DNA from: Anarhynchus alexandrinus | Lineage: Eukaryota > Chordata > Aves > Charadriiformes > Charadriidae | NCBI GenBank assembly: GCA_008711295.1 | Contig: VUYV01000007.1 | Coordinates: 6,218,334 to 6,282,333 of the forward strand | Length of the DNA: 64,000 nucleotides | Direction: 5' to 3' | In this document: piece after piece, positions 23,151 to 34,570 of the stretch | Position numbering within the stretch: position 1 is the stretch's first letter | Layout of the letters: every line of letters starts with the position of its first letter | Translations under genes and position numbers: made by a program | The notes under the pieces: generated by a model | The model's input: the letters and a program-made list of their open reading frames with translations, nothing else | Told to the model about the DNA's origin: nothing | The model's database searches: none

Positions 23151-23702
23151 TTGTTCGTGAAGGAATGCTGGAAGGGGGTTCATGCAATAAGGCATGATTT
23201 ATGTCTGCTGCATAGAGGATCTAGCCTCCGTTTATCCCATCTGAAGACCCGTCTGGGAATTCCACCATAGTAGGAAAACAGTGAGGTGAAACAGCATCCT
23301 CGCTTTAGGTGATCTAACCCCGATCCAGCTCAGTAGCATCCGAGAGCAGGTTACCACAAGCACAGTCCTGGTGCCAGGACTTAAACAGTTTCCATTTCCC
23401 CATAAAGACCAGCTCACATTATCCAGCGGAGATGAACAAAATTTCCATTTTGCCATGGTGGGCTCATTAGTTACAGGTAAAAGTTTGTTCTCCTCGCTGG
23501 CTAAATCCCTTAAGGGTACTTTGGGTTCATTCCTAGTCCCATTAAAGTCAATGGGAGCAGGATTGGGCTCCAGAAGGTATTATTCTTAATTTAAACATTA
23601 ATAGTTTAACTCTCTGTTGTTAATAATAATAACCCCTTGGAAAATTCAGACTGAAACCCGTTTCCTTGCTGAATTTCTTTGCTCCCATCAGGCATGCAAA
23701 CC

Positions 23703-23874
23703 GGTTTGTTATTGTTGGGTTGCTCTTGAGTGCTTTGGGTTGCACACACTGGTTTGTTATTGTTGGGTTGTCCTTCGGCGCTGGGCCACGCACACTAACT
23801 AGTTATTGGAGTGTTGCTCTAAGCTACGCACTCCGGTTTATTACTGATGGGTTGTTCACTGTGTGTTGGGCTGC
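23703..23874 (+). repeat. Degenerate ~48-bp tandem repeat (about four units)
   Basis: Units begin GGTTTGTTATTGTTGGGTTG at 23703 and again at 23751. A more diverged unit begins CTAGTTATTGGAGTGTTG at about 23799, and a fourth begins GGTTTATTACTGATGGGTTG at 23835. The first two periods are 48 bp; the third unit is shortened to about 36 bp. Each unit ends in a version of 'gcacact'. Divergence between units shows an old, inactive minisatellite. Confidence 0.8.
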
Positions 23875-26800
23875 TGTCCTTGTTTTACGGTTATTATTAC
23901 TGAGGTCTTTTGTGAAACTCCTACCCACACAAATAGAAGGGCAGGAACTGTGGCAAATTTAATGCCATGTTTTGGGATTAATCCATTTTCCTTAACTTTT
24001 AAAAGGGGGCTAATTAAGGCTTTCAGAATTAGGAAACCTGCTTCTTACTCTAATATGGTTTAAAATACCATTTCCTTCCCTACTTCCCTTTCTTCCCACA
24101 TCCTTCTTTTGAAACATAACTTTTTATAGGTATCCTATCTTCCATCTTAATGCTCCTGTTAGCTTCCCACTGGCCTTTCAGGAAAAACTTCTTTATGGAA
24201 GGTTTCCTTTCAGGTTCAGTGCAAGAGCAAGTACTCATGACCCTTGATCTTAATACTTACTTTCTTCTATAATATCTTCATTTCATTTTAGTTCATATGT
24301 TGATGATCATCAGGAAAATGGAAAGAAAAACGATTGGAAAATATTAATTGGATAAGAATCTGGCATATTTATATGATATAAAACAGGATTCATCATTGCC
24401 ATCATTACCGAACAGCATAGAATTCAATAAAATTTTTATTTTCCCCGTCCCACAAGAAGTGCCACTGGTGATCTGGTAATGCTAATTTGGTGAAAATGGG
24501 CTGTTTTACCAGGACAGAAGCCACTGTAAAAAAAGACATTATGATATAAAACAACTAAGACCTTTGAAATTACTACTGATTACCTCTTCTTTTCTGTTGC
24601 CAAACTGGGTTTTTTTTGTACTGTTAAGCTTCTCCTGGATTAAAAAAAATAGTTTGATTGGAGTAGGTATATCATTCTTTGGAAAAGGTGAAAAAAAAGA
24701 GCTACGAAGTGAATAGGATTCTTTTTCACAGCAGTAATTATTTCACTGTTATATTAATGTATTTAAATAAGGAAGGAGAGGAACTCTTGGGTAATTCATG
24801 AAAAATCACCTGCAAGACCCATCACACTGTTTCTCTTCCATGTACACAACCGGGTTTGTGGGTGTGTTTTCAATCCACGTAAATGAGTGTAAAAGCCCAA
24901 ATGTGGGCAGAAGACACAAGGCTGAAGAGACGTCCTCATTGCTCAATCTAACTGCCTGCTATGAGAGCTTACCACACCAGTCTTGTTGAGCTCCATCTTG
25001 AAACCAGTTAGGGTTTGATTCTCCATCCCCTGCTCCTCTGGGCACATCTGGACAGCGGTCATGGACCGGACGTTCACCACAGACATGAATATGGAAATGC
25101 CCTTGCATTTTTTCTGCATGTTTTCCACCAAACCCCAGAGAATAGATGTTTGCAGTTTAGAAAGGGAAGTGATTATTGTTTTTGTTTGAAGGAGAGGCCA
25201 GCTAAGGCAGAGCAATTCAGCCCTCAAAGTCATGGGCAGACTGGGAGGAGAGCAACCAGGACTAAGCGGTAGGTCTCTGTCTCAGACCGGCTTTTCAGCT
25301 CTGGGCAAAAGCTGTCCAGAGACTGAAGAAGCATTTTCACCGTCCTGCAGCAGGAAGGTTGTGCTATTGGCATGAAAGCGCTCCCTGGTCGGAACAGTCG
25401 CATCACATCACGGCTTCATTCTGGGAAGGGAAATACATTTTAAAACACAAATTTCCAAATAGCAACATCCCATGCTCCCTGCGGATGCTGCCGGTCCTCA
25501 AAATAAAAATAGCAGTATCTTTTGATTTTCTGAACCCGAACACCGCTTGCTTCAAGTCTTTATTTTCCTTTCGATAGAATTCGTTTTCTGAGGGACGCTC
25601 GGGCACGGCTGGGGCCGGTTGCCTTCAGCAGCGTGCTCCGTGCCTGAATAAATGGAGCGAGGGGGCTCAGTGCCAAATCCTGCCCTCAGATAAATACTCC
25701 CGATGCTCATTGACTTCTCCACGAGCTGCCGGCGCATATCTGAGGGCAGCGCTTGGCCTACGGATGTGTTGTTCTGGTTATTTTGCAATTCCAGGGCAGA
25801 AATGGATTTTTCCCTCTCTGAGGGAAAGGAGTTCGGTGCCACATCCCAGCCTGCTGGTAAACCAAGCCCAGCGGGTTTATCGGCGATGGCTTTTAACTAC
25901 TGGGCTGTGTTGGGATTCTCATGTTTTACAGCCGGGATATAGGATCTCTGATATGAACACCCAAGGATTTATTGGTCCCACAAGGACTCGGGGTTTTGCT
26001 GGCAGTGCAGTTCAGAGAGTCAAGAGAAGTCAAAGGTTATCTTTTGTAGGGTAGTATGGGATTTACCAGCTGACCCTCCCCCCCTCCTCTGGTTCATCTG
26101 CTAAAATCATTAACGAGCTTTCCTTTACCCTCAAGAACTGTTAGTGTCTTTTTAGCGCTGCGATCAAGTTACTGACCTCTGCGTTACCAATATACCTTGA
26201 GGATTTCAAGAGCTCGGGGGTATTTTCAGTGTTAAAAGGAAAAGCGCGAAGAAAGATGAATAGGTGGGTGCCTTGCCCAAAATGAAGCTTCATGTTTTTC
26301 TCGCTTGCTAGAGGCCTCACTTGTTTATACATTGCCGTCTCAAGAGATCTTTTTGTTCGGGAAAAAGCTTCGCTCTTGCAATGCAATGAAAAAAAAAACA
26401 ATCAGAATGAAAGTGGGATGTAAAAATGAATGAATGGTATCATAAATGCTGAACACGGGATGGTGCTCCCCATCCCAGGGAAGCGGGAAGATGCTGTTGT
26501 TCCCGCTCAGGAATGATGGGGAAATCATTTTGGAGTTCAACCACAGTGCTGGAGGATGTTTTACATCTCTCCCAAGCTTTCTGCAGATGACCCCCAGGGT
26601 CTGCCAAAGTCCTTCCCTCACCCTGCCACACACACCTGGAGGCTGACAGCACGATTTTAGGGAAAATCAACAGACAAGAGTTGCTGCTCCAGTCTCCTGA
26701 TGGGCTTTTCACCCCTCCAGGCCCTCCATCAGGTCTCCTTGCACAGGCTTCAGCAAGTTTGTTTCCAGTTAAACTCATTTTGGAACGAGGCCACCACAAA

Positions 26801-28603
26801 ATTAACAATGAAATAATGAGGATCCTGCACCATCTAGCTGGGCTTTTCTCACCGTATCAAAGAGCAGCTAGCAGAGGTCATTTAAGGCCTCCCGGTGACG
26901 TCCCTTCCTCCCTTCTCCCATCCCCTGCCCCATACATCAGTGATCTAATCACTTGTGAAACCCAAAGCGGGGGGCTCCAATGTTATCCCATTACAAAATC
27001 AAGATTTATCTGAACATGAGAAGCCAAACGGGGTTTTATGATATGCACGGCACCATTCCTTTCTGTTAACCTATTTGTTACATTTATACCCAGGAACTTT
27101 TTATCATTCTTGACACCCCTCCATCTGTTCCTCACCATTCAGTAGCTGGGAGTCTTGTTTCACGGGACAGCAAGGATGAAATCACTTCATCTCAATAATG
27201 GGTTACAGTAATTAAGTTACTGTTTGAACACTTGGGGGTTTGATCTGCTTTTGGGATAAAGTCCCTGGGCTTCCTTTCCTTCCCATCCTTTGCAGAATTT
27301 GACACCCTTATAGCTACTACTCCGCCAATTATTGACTTTAAAATTTAATATATTTTCTTTTTCATTCTAATAACAGAAAGAATCTGAATATCACACTTCC
27401 TTCTTGTAAAAGTGAGGCAGGGGACAAATGTTCTCAGGCATTAATTATACCCAGATTATCTGATATCAGGATCCAGAAAGCAGATTTTTAATGTGCAGTA
27501 TAAAGTGCGAAAAGAAGATGGGGGGAAAAAAAATCTCTTTGTTTTCACTTCAGCGTGAAGCCATTTGGAACCTGTTAGCTGAGCAAAACAGCTCCAAGAT
27601 GCTATTGATTAATAGCAATTACAGTGATGCAGCAACCAGCTCAGTGACATGACCAACACCTTCTTGCCAACACTTTTAATGATCTAGTTAAAAAGTTAAA
27701 CTCTGTTTGCGTTACATGGAACCCATCAGGAAATTGGAAAATATTGTACATGCTTCGAGCTCTACCCATTCCAGAGCCAGATCCTCCGTGCATGCTGCTT
27801 CGCTGCAAGCCTGTATTGGCAAAATGCAAGGAAGAAGTTTCTTCATGTCATTCCTTATAGATGACAATATCCAGATACACGAAGAAAGGCTTGTGGATAG
27901 AGTTCTGGACACGAGGCATCTGCTTCATTAAATCTGGGTTGTTGCGCTCAGCTCCAGCCCAGTGGATCCTGAACTTTTTGTGGATACCACCACCACAGAG
28001 CACATCTCGACTGCACGGCAATTGTCCTGCAAACATCACCCACCACTTGGCAGGATCTGGCTGGAGCTGACGCTCTTTGCAGACCAAGTTCTCTTCTCAC
28101 TGAAGGTCTCAGAGGAATGGCTGAGACTGGGTGTCTTCACCCCACAAACCAACCTCCACCCAGAGCTGCTGGGGCAGGTCTTTGACCAGCAAATGTTTTA
28201 TTAATTAGAGTCAGGTATGTGTGTGTCAGGTATTGAGCTGTAAGAAGGATTATAAACAGTGTCTCTGCAATATGTGAGCATAAATACAGCTAAGTACCTG
28301 CCAGGTCCTCACCTGAGTGGGCTTCTCTCACGGGCAGCAAGTCAGCTCCCAAAGAATGTTCTCCTGCCTTCAGAGGGAATCTTTGTAACACAAAGACTGG
28401 CTCCACCTGACCGTGGATGCAAACGTGCTGCGAACACCGGTGCTGAGAGAAAACACGAGAAGTTAAAAAAAGAAGTTTAGTTTCTTGGTACAACTAAATT
28501 GAAAATTTTTGCTCTTTTGCTAGGTCTTACTACCTTGGCGCTCTGCTGGCTTGAAAGTTCACTCTTAAAAATGATCATCTTCTGCCCGGTTTAGACTCGG
28601 TGC
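23875..28603. other. No gene recognised; unique DNA
   Basis: About 4.7 kb in which I find no coding exon, RNA gene or mobile element. Overlapping frames up to 122 codons around 25550-26050 and 26340-26810, and the cluster at 27640-28200, are open on both strands and have no recognisable domain. A (CCAC)-like string near 27990 is not a repeat array. Confidence 0.4.
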
Positions 28604-28631
28604 CCCAGCCTCGCCGAGCGAGAGAGCTGGG
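28604..28631. other. GC-rich hairpin-forming inverted repeat
   Basis: The arms are CCCAGC (28604-28609) with GCTGGG (28626-28631), and CTCGC (28610-28614) with GCGAG (28618-28622). The loop is CGA, with a 3-nt bulge (AGA). Eleven base pairs would form in DNA or RNA. There is no evidence of transcription, so no function is assigned. Confidence 0.6.
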
Positions 28632-28870
28632 AGGCACGACCATTTAGAGAAGTTCAAATAACTAAACTGGCCGTGACCTGAACTAAAACTAATAGTTTGT
28701 GTTTGTGATGGCTACGAGAACAGCATCTGGCTTACATTTAAATAGAAGGCTATTCAATAAAGCCACTGCTTCTCAAAACTGCACAGAAGCGAAGATTAAT
28801 TATTGCAACTAATGACGTTTCAGCCATTCATACACCCAAGGGAGAAAAGCAACCCCCTGCCCCGAGAAAC

Positions 28871-28894
28871 CAACAACAACAACAACAACAACAA
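28871..28894. repeat. (CAA)8 microsatellite
   Basis: Eight uninterrupted CAA units, followed by AAAT. Confidence 0.95.
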
Positions 28895-29558
28895 AATCTT
28901 GCAGAAAGCCCAGCAAGGGAGAGACACCAAGAATATATTACTGCTCCTGATATTCTGCCCAGGCATCCTAAACATGGAATTAAATATAATCTTTACCAGC
29001 AAGCTCTTTTTGCTTGTTATCCTCCCAAAGGAGAACCCAGAGTTTCAAATGGGCTTTTAATAGCAACACTCTGAGAATCCAGCCTCTGTGTCTTCCAGCG
29101 TCTTAGGGAGATCGTGTTTCACATTTCACTCATTCCTCAGTGTGTTGGCACAGCCTAACACTGGCTTCAGACATTTGGTATTTGAAACAGAAAATCTTGG
29201 TGTTTCATTCCTTGCCTCACTTCTCCCTGTGTTTCTCCAGCATCATATAATATTGACAGCCCCTGCCTGTAAAGAAAGGCCAGGTTCTCTCGTTTATTCA
29301 GCTGCAGGCTTTAAAAATGTAGAATAGGGGTTTTGTTCATAGGAGAGAGCAACTGCCAGTGAACTTTTTCCTTCTTTACATAAAAGTAGGATAGCACAAT
29401 AAACAATGGTAAAAGAAGTGGGACCCAAGGTATGTATGCACATATGTAATATTTAGCCGCCTAGTTTTTTAGTGCCCCGGTTTCAGGGTACAAATCTGCT
29501 CCCATTTGTGTGAGCAATTTATATACTTTAATCATCTCAAAACTTGCACCTTCGTTCA
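28895..29558. other. No gene recognised
   Basis: This is unique DNA with no feature identified. Confidence 0.5.
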
Positions 29559-29602
29559 TCAAAATCTGTAGTGAAAGATCTCAAAATCTGTAGTGAAAGA
29601 TC
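29559..29602. repeat. Perfect 22-bp tandem duplication
   Basis: The 22-bp unit that begins TCAAAATCTGTAGTG occurs twice head to tail (29559-29580 and 29581-29602) without a mismatch. Identity implies a recent replication-slippage event or an assembly duplicate. Confidence 0.9.
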
Positions 29603-29671
29603 TGGCCCTACGTATGTCTCATGTTTTGGTGAATCACATACCGAAGCACACCAGTGACCGCAGTTGTGTCT

Positions 29672-29963
29672 TAGAATCACAGAATCATAGGATCATCTAG
29701 GTCGGAAGGGACCTTAAAGATCATGAAGTCCAACCATCAACCTAACACTGCCAAAGCCACCACTAAACCGTGTCCCTTCGCACCACGTCTACCCATCTTT
29801 TAAATACCTCCAGGGACGGCGACTCTACCACTTCCCTGGGCAGCCTGTTCCAGTGCTTAACAACCCTTTTGGTGAAGAACTTCTTCCTAAGATGCAACCT
29901 GAATCTCCCCTGGCATAACTTGAGGCCACTTCCTCTTGTCCTATCACTCTTCAGAGCTCTCAG
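29672..29963 (-). mobile_element. CR1 LINE, 5'-truncated (minus strand)
   Basis: The left end begins AGAATCACAGAATCATAG, the reverse complement of the CR1 terminal ATTCTATG reiteration. It is followed by the typical TCGGAAGGGACCTTAAAGAT of avian CR1. Read on the minus strand, the body encodes the ORF2 C-terminus with [20 protein letters not shown] and [14 protein letters not shown]. These align with the same stretch of the element at 52721-53450. The frame stays open through the element, but only about 65 CR1 codons remain. Heavy 5' truncation is normal for this family. Confidence 0.93.
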
Positions 29964-32800
29964 GAAAAAAGAACATGCCCACATTTGGGGAAAAAAGGAG
30001 ATGAGAAAGAGAAGATACAGAAACAAGTCCTCTTCATAACAAGTGGAAAAATTTCAGTGATAATGCCCATCTGAAGATTTCAGCCTTGTGGCCATCATTA
30101 CTTGCGGGACGTTTCTCCTAGGACCAGGAACCATTGAGATTCTCTGGCTTTTCCTTCATGTAGATCAATTTGCAAGGAGAGTAGGTACAGAACTGTGTCC
30201 CCCTCAAACCACGGCACTTTCTCTGGGGAAACCACAGTGAACCTTTATGCAGGGGAGTAATATTAGGCAAATGTCTTGCATACCTATGCTTTTCGATAAA
30301 GCATTTCTTGAAGCAGCTCTTCGGCATCAAGAGGTTGACGCCTATTCCATCATCGTGATGGGGAAAAAAAATGAATCACACTGTTTCTCTGTGGGTATAA
30401 AATTGAAATCAATGATGATCTATTGCTTTACTTCATAGAGGGACCAGTACCATCTTCTCCAATTCCTCTGTCTAATCTCCCTGTCCCAGCTGTCCCCCTC
30501 ACCTCCAAACCCTGGCCAAGCCAGAATTGGATGACAGAGTCACTCGAAGAGGCCACCTGTTTTGGACAGACCTCGTTAACCCCTGCTGTTCAAAGTCATT
30601 TTGATGGGTGTACGAGCAGGTTGAGCGGGTGCACCCCTGTAGCTGAGGTCCCCATGGCTGGGCGTGACATCCTCCATACAAAGGAGGGTCCAAAGGAGGG
30701 AGGAAGGGTCCATATGGAGGAAGGGAGAGATGACGCAGTGTTGCTCTGAGAAGTCACGAGATGCCAGCACCGAGACAGCAAAACCAGGAAATAAATCGCT
30801 GCTCAGCCATGAAGGTTGCTCCAACAGCGCTGAAGAGCTTGATTTGTGTATCCCCGTCCTCATCAAGTGGTGGGGAGCAAGGAGGAGGCAGCATGCTGAC
30901 ATCATCTCCCAGGCGTCATTACACATGATTAATGCTGTTTCCCTCTGCTTCTGATCTTCCTTTGGGGAATTTTCGTACTCCTCTTGGCCATAAGCACAAA
31001 AGGGATATGAAAGCGAAAGTGGATTTTGGATCATTACTGTGTCTGTTGTGACGAACATAGAGCGAAGCCGAGCTTTAATGTGAACTGTTTGCTTGTTAGA
31101 GTGTAATAGCTCTGGAGCTGTCATCGGGTGTAGTATTGTGTAAATATATATTCAGGCACTTCTTATGGAAGTGGATATGTGACCCAATAGGCTTTATTTA
31201 GCTCCTTCTGGCGACTGCGGGAATGCATCATTTTTGGCATATCCAAGAGTAATCAGATTAGATTCAGCCCCATAGAAGTAAGGACCTATGAGGGATGTAG
31301 AGACAATAAGTGCCGCATCTGGAGGCTGGGATTTTGCCCAAGAGGGAGGTGAAATCCTGAGCCGCCGCAGAAAATAGGAGCTCGTTTCTTCGAAACGGGT
31401 CAGGTTTTTCCTTCAATGCTCAATGTACCAAAATGATGGGACGGTGCATCCTTCAAAACTCTCTCCACACTGTGGGTTAGTACAGAGAGACCTGAATTTG
31501 CTTTGCATGGGGGCTTCAAAAAGGGAAAGATCCTGTGGAGGTCCACATTGCTACTTATCAGCTCCTTTATGATTGCAGCGGGGTCCAGATGAGGCACTGA
31601 GATGCTCCTCTGAGGTCCAGGGGAGCCGCAGGTGCCCAAGGGCCCGGGGCACCAGCACCCAGGAGGGGTGCCACAGCTCACCCATTGTGCCTGTGGGGAG
31701 GAACAGTTTTGAAAATACACCTCAATCTCGAGGTGAATAAATAAATTTTCAAACTCAAATAAGCATTTATTTTATAAAATACTATGGGAAGGCGGTAGAT
31801 TTTTTTCAAGAGGTTACTTTCAATTAAAAAATGCCTTTCCCTAAAAAAAATTCTGATGGTCACTTTCCACTGCATTTGTGAATTTTTTGTCGTAAAGTCT
31901 TATCCCAAAAATACGACACTTTGGGGCTGCAAAAAATGTCCAGGTTTGAAAACTTTAGGTAAAAATGTATTTTTAAAAAATAGAATGTTTTGCCAAAAAG
32001 CAGAAAATATGTTTTCAGGGAACTGAAAATACCTTGAACTGGACAATGTTCTTTAGAAAGACAGTTGAAAGATTAATTTGATATTAGAATAATTATATCA
32101 GTCAATAAATATATTCACTCCATGTGTTTATATTTATTCAAAGCTTGTTTAATATTGTTTAAAGAACTCATCACAACTAGTTTTAAATTTCAGATTGCTC
32201 CTTTTCCTTTTACTGAAATTACAGGTTAACTTATAATTCTCCCTTTCTGATACCAAAAAATAAAGTATTTAACAGGTCCCAACTAATTAACTACTTACAG
32301 AAAATTAAAAAAAAAATAAAAAAAAACCAAACCAAAAGCTCTTATTAAGCTTTGTACAAAAGCCTGACTCTGGTGCAATTCCTTTCTTCCGTCTGATAAC
32401 TCAAAGTTAGAATGGAATAAACCCGATGATAAGCACATCCAAAAGCCAGGGACAAGTAGTAGGGTTCGATCTCCTGCTTTCTGGAGGTCTCTGTCTCAGA
32501 TATGGATCAGATTTCCTCCTGTTTACATGTAAGAAGGTTGTGAAGATCTGCAATTTCAAGATACATCTGGTTCTCGCATCAAATTAAACAGCAACTAAAG
32601 CCCAAGCACTGGGGCAGATTTTAAAATGTAGGAATGAATGTGTGTTTATATAGTATTTGCATTAATGCTTCCTACGGTTTATTTTGAAAGTGAAGAAAGA
32701 ACATTGCATGGTAGGCAACTTAACCCAAACAATATCGGTTTAAAGTTAGGGGCATGCTCCTTGGAATATTTTCCTAGTGTTTTGAAGTGTCCACTTGAAG
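29964..32800. other. No gene recognised; unique DNA
   Basis: A minus-strand frame of 182 codons (30576-31124) is the longest non-repeat frame that I examined, but it is overlapped by frames on the plus strand and carries no recognisable domain. The part from 31740 to 32330 is very AT-rich with A runs near 32310-32325. Confidence 0.45.
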
Positions 32801-32841
32801 AGGGAGCGGGGAGGGAGGAGGAGGGGGGGGGGAAGAAAAGG
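32801..32841. repeat. Purine (G/A) tract with G10 run
   Basis: An almost pure purine stretch that includes ten G residues at 32823-32832. It may be polymorphic. Confidence 0.75.
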
Positions 32842-33179
32842 ATTGTTCTGTCTTCTGCTCTGTGTTTGGCCTGGCTCAGTAGGGCTATTGCTGTTGCTCA
32901 TCTGGTATGGATTAGTCCTTCTCTCTCACACTCTGTCAACTTGGGTGTTCTGCATGCAGGCTGTTTCTGCAGGGGTCTTGGTTTTGCTTTTTTTAACGGC
33001 AGGAAGTGCCCCACTCAGACCACATGTGAAATTGTGTGGGAACAGTGGGGGGGGATGAAAGAGCCCCATCAAACATACCAAAAGTGTGGGTGGAGAGACA
33101 GGGAGCGTAAAAGGAGAGATACCAGCTGAGTAATTTAACCTCCTGGGCTGGCCAGGCTGGGGACACGGCGCAAGTTTGC

Positions 33180-33400
33180 TGCCTTAAAAGCGTCTGCTGC
33201 TCGTGACATCAATTTCTAATATTTTAGAATATCGGGGGCTGTTGGAAGTGTGAGGGATTACAGCTGCCGCTTAATTTGTTCTAAATTTCCTGCTAGCCTC
33301 ACCAGACATGTACAGGAAATAGGCAGTAAATGTTTAATAGGTAATACCTAACTGGACAATTAACAGGTGCTGTCACACTGAAAATCCGAGCCTGCGGGTG
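33180..33400. promoter_or_regulatory. Candidate regulatory element beside a CpG islet
   Basis: Two small inverted repeats occur: TTCTAA-TATT-TTAGAA (33214-33229) and AGGTA-A-TACCT (33339-33349). A ZEB/SNAI-type E-box CAGGTG lies at 33364-33369. The DNA is repeat-free and not low-complexity. It abuts the CpG-dense stretch on the right. Function is inferred from composition only. Confidence 0.25.
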
Positions 33401-33510
33401 CGGGTGCACCTCGGGGACGCGGAGCACCGTCAGCAGCGCTCCCTGGGTAGCATCCGCACAGAGCAGCATCGCGCGAGCCGCATCCCAGCGCCGCGGTACC
33501 CAGCCTGAGG
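33385..33510. promoter_or_regulatory. CpG-dense islet
   Basis: CpG density is high for about 125 bp, with GCGCGAGCCGC and GCGCCGCGG strings, inside AT-rich DNA. No first coding exon follows. It could be a small CpG island or an orphan promoter. Confidence 0.35.
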
Positions 33511-34429
33511 TCCTTCACATACCAAAATTCACCCCTGTTTCCATGCCCGTGCTTGGACCCAAGGTTAATATTTTTTTTCTAAACCACTCACTGGTGATTT
33601 TGCTGTTTGTATGAATAAATTCCATCACCGAAACTTGTGCAGTCTGTAGTGAGGGGTGCTGGGAAACCTTCTTGCGTCTAAATAACGTACAGACTCCAGC
33701 CTGGAAGAAGCAAGTCCCATGCTCATCAACTGATAGAAAATTGTAACCTGTTTTTCCATGCCAGAATAAATGTCTGTCTGTCCTACTACCCCAGTTCTAC
33801 CAGGGACCAGCAGATACCTTCAGAAAAAAATTGCAGTGGGCACGACATATTAAATGATCTTTCCCTTCTGGACTTTGTCAACTTCTGGCAGTCAGCAGGT
33901 ATGGGGTTTCCTGCTCTGGAGTCTGTATCTGGACTTTAATAGCCGTTGATGGATGTTTTTTCTTAGTTTTAAATTAATTTTTTTCTTCTGGTCTCCATAA
34001 AATCCTGTGGCAATGAGTTCTACAAGTCAATAACGTGTTCTGTGAAAAGTACTTAAGCTTGTTTTAAATCTCAATAGTAAATGTGACTTTAATTCCATGT
34101 TGGGTTTTTTCTCTGTAGAAGATAATTTTAAAATAAATTTTCCACAGGATTTCCAACACCATGGAAATCGGGTAGTGTCAATCAATCAGACACAGTTCCT
34201 GGGATTAGCTCCTCTGCCTTAAGATGCCAATTAAATACAAAAAATATTTTTATTATTACACAATTTATGGTTTTATATTATTTCTATTATTAATTCTATT
34301 ATATTCTATTAAATTATAAATACTATTACACTGCAATTACTTTGCTGCAATAGCAGCAATCCTTTGCAATTTTTCATTTATCAGCAGATAAAATATTAGT
34401 GAATAACCCTTTTTCAACCTTCTTTGAGA
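33511..34429. other. No gene recognised; AT-rich
   Basis: This is unique DNA with an extremely AT-rich block of ATT/TAT triplets at about 34235-34330. No feature was identified. Confidence 0.5.
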
Positions 34430-34570
34430 GTTATAAGCTTGCAATTAAGTTCTGATTGTTCAGAGTAATCGTATTTCCAATGAAGGTAGAATTAGGTTAA
34501 TTGAATTGCTGTTATTACCTTCAGAGCAATATTGTTTTAATATGTTTGGCAAACATAAAGCAAACCTCTC
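34430..34570. promoter_or_regulatory. Candidate regulatory element with ATGTTT/AAACAT inverted repeat
   Basis: ATGTTTGGCAAACAT (34542-34556) is an inverted repeat with a 3-bp centre. It resembles paired forkhead sites around an NFI half site TTGGCA. Several AATTGA/AATTAA strings lie upstream. It is a candidate only, and chance occurrence in AT-rich DNA is possible. Confidence 0.2.

Noticed and set aside
27640..28210. Cluster of short frames on both strands as a decayed gene
   Set aside because: None of the frames gives a recognisable protein, and they overlap one another.
30576..31124. 182-codon minus-strand open frame
   Set aside because: It has no recognisable domain, is overlapped by plus-strand frames and shows no splice or promoter context. 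Length alone is within chance for GC-rich DNA.
32638..33129. 163-codon plus-strand open frame
   Set aside because: It runs through a purine tract that gives low-complexity E/G/K residues and has no domain match.
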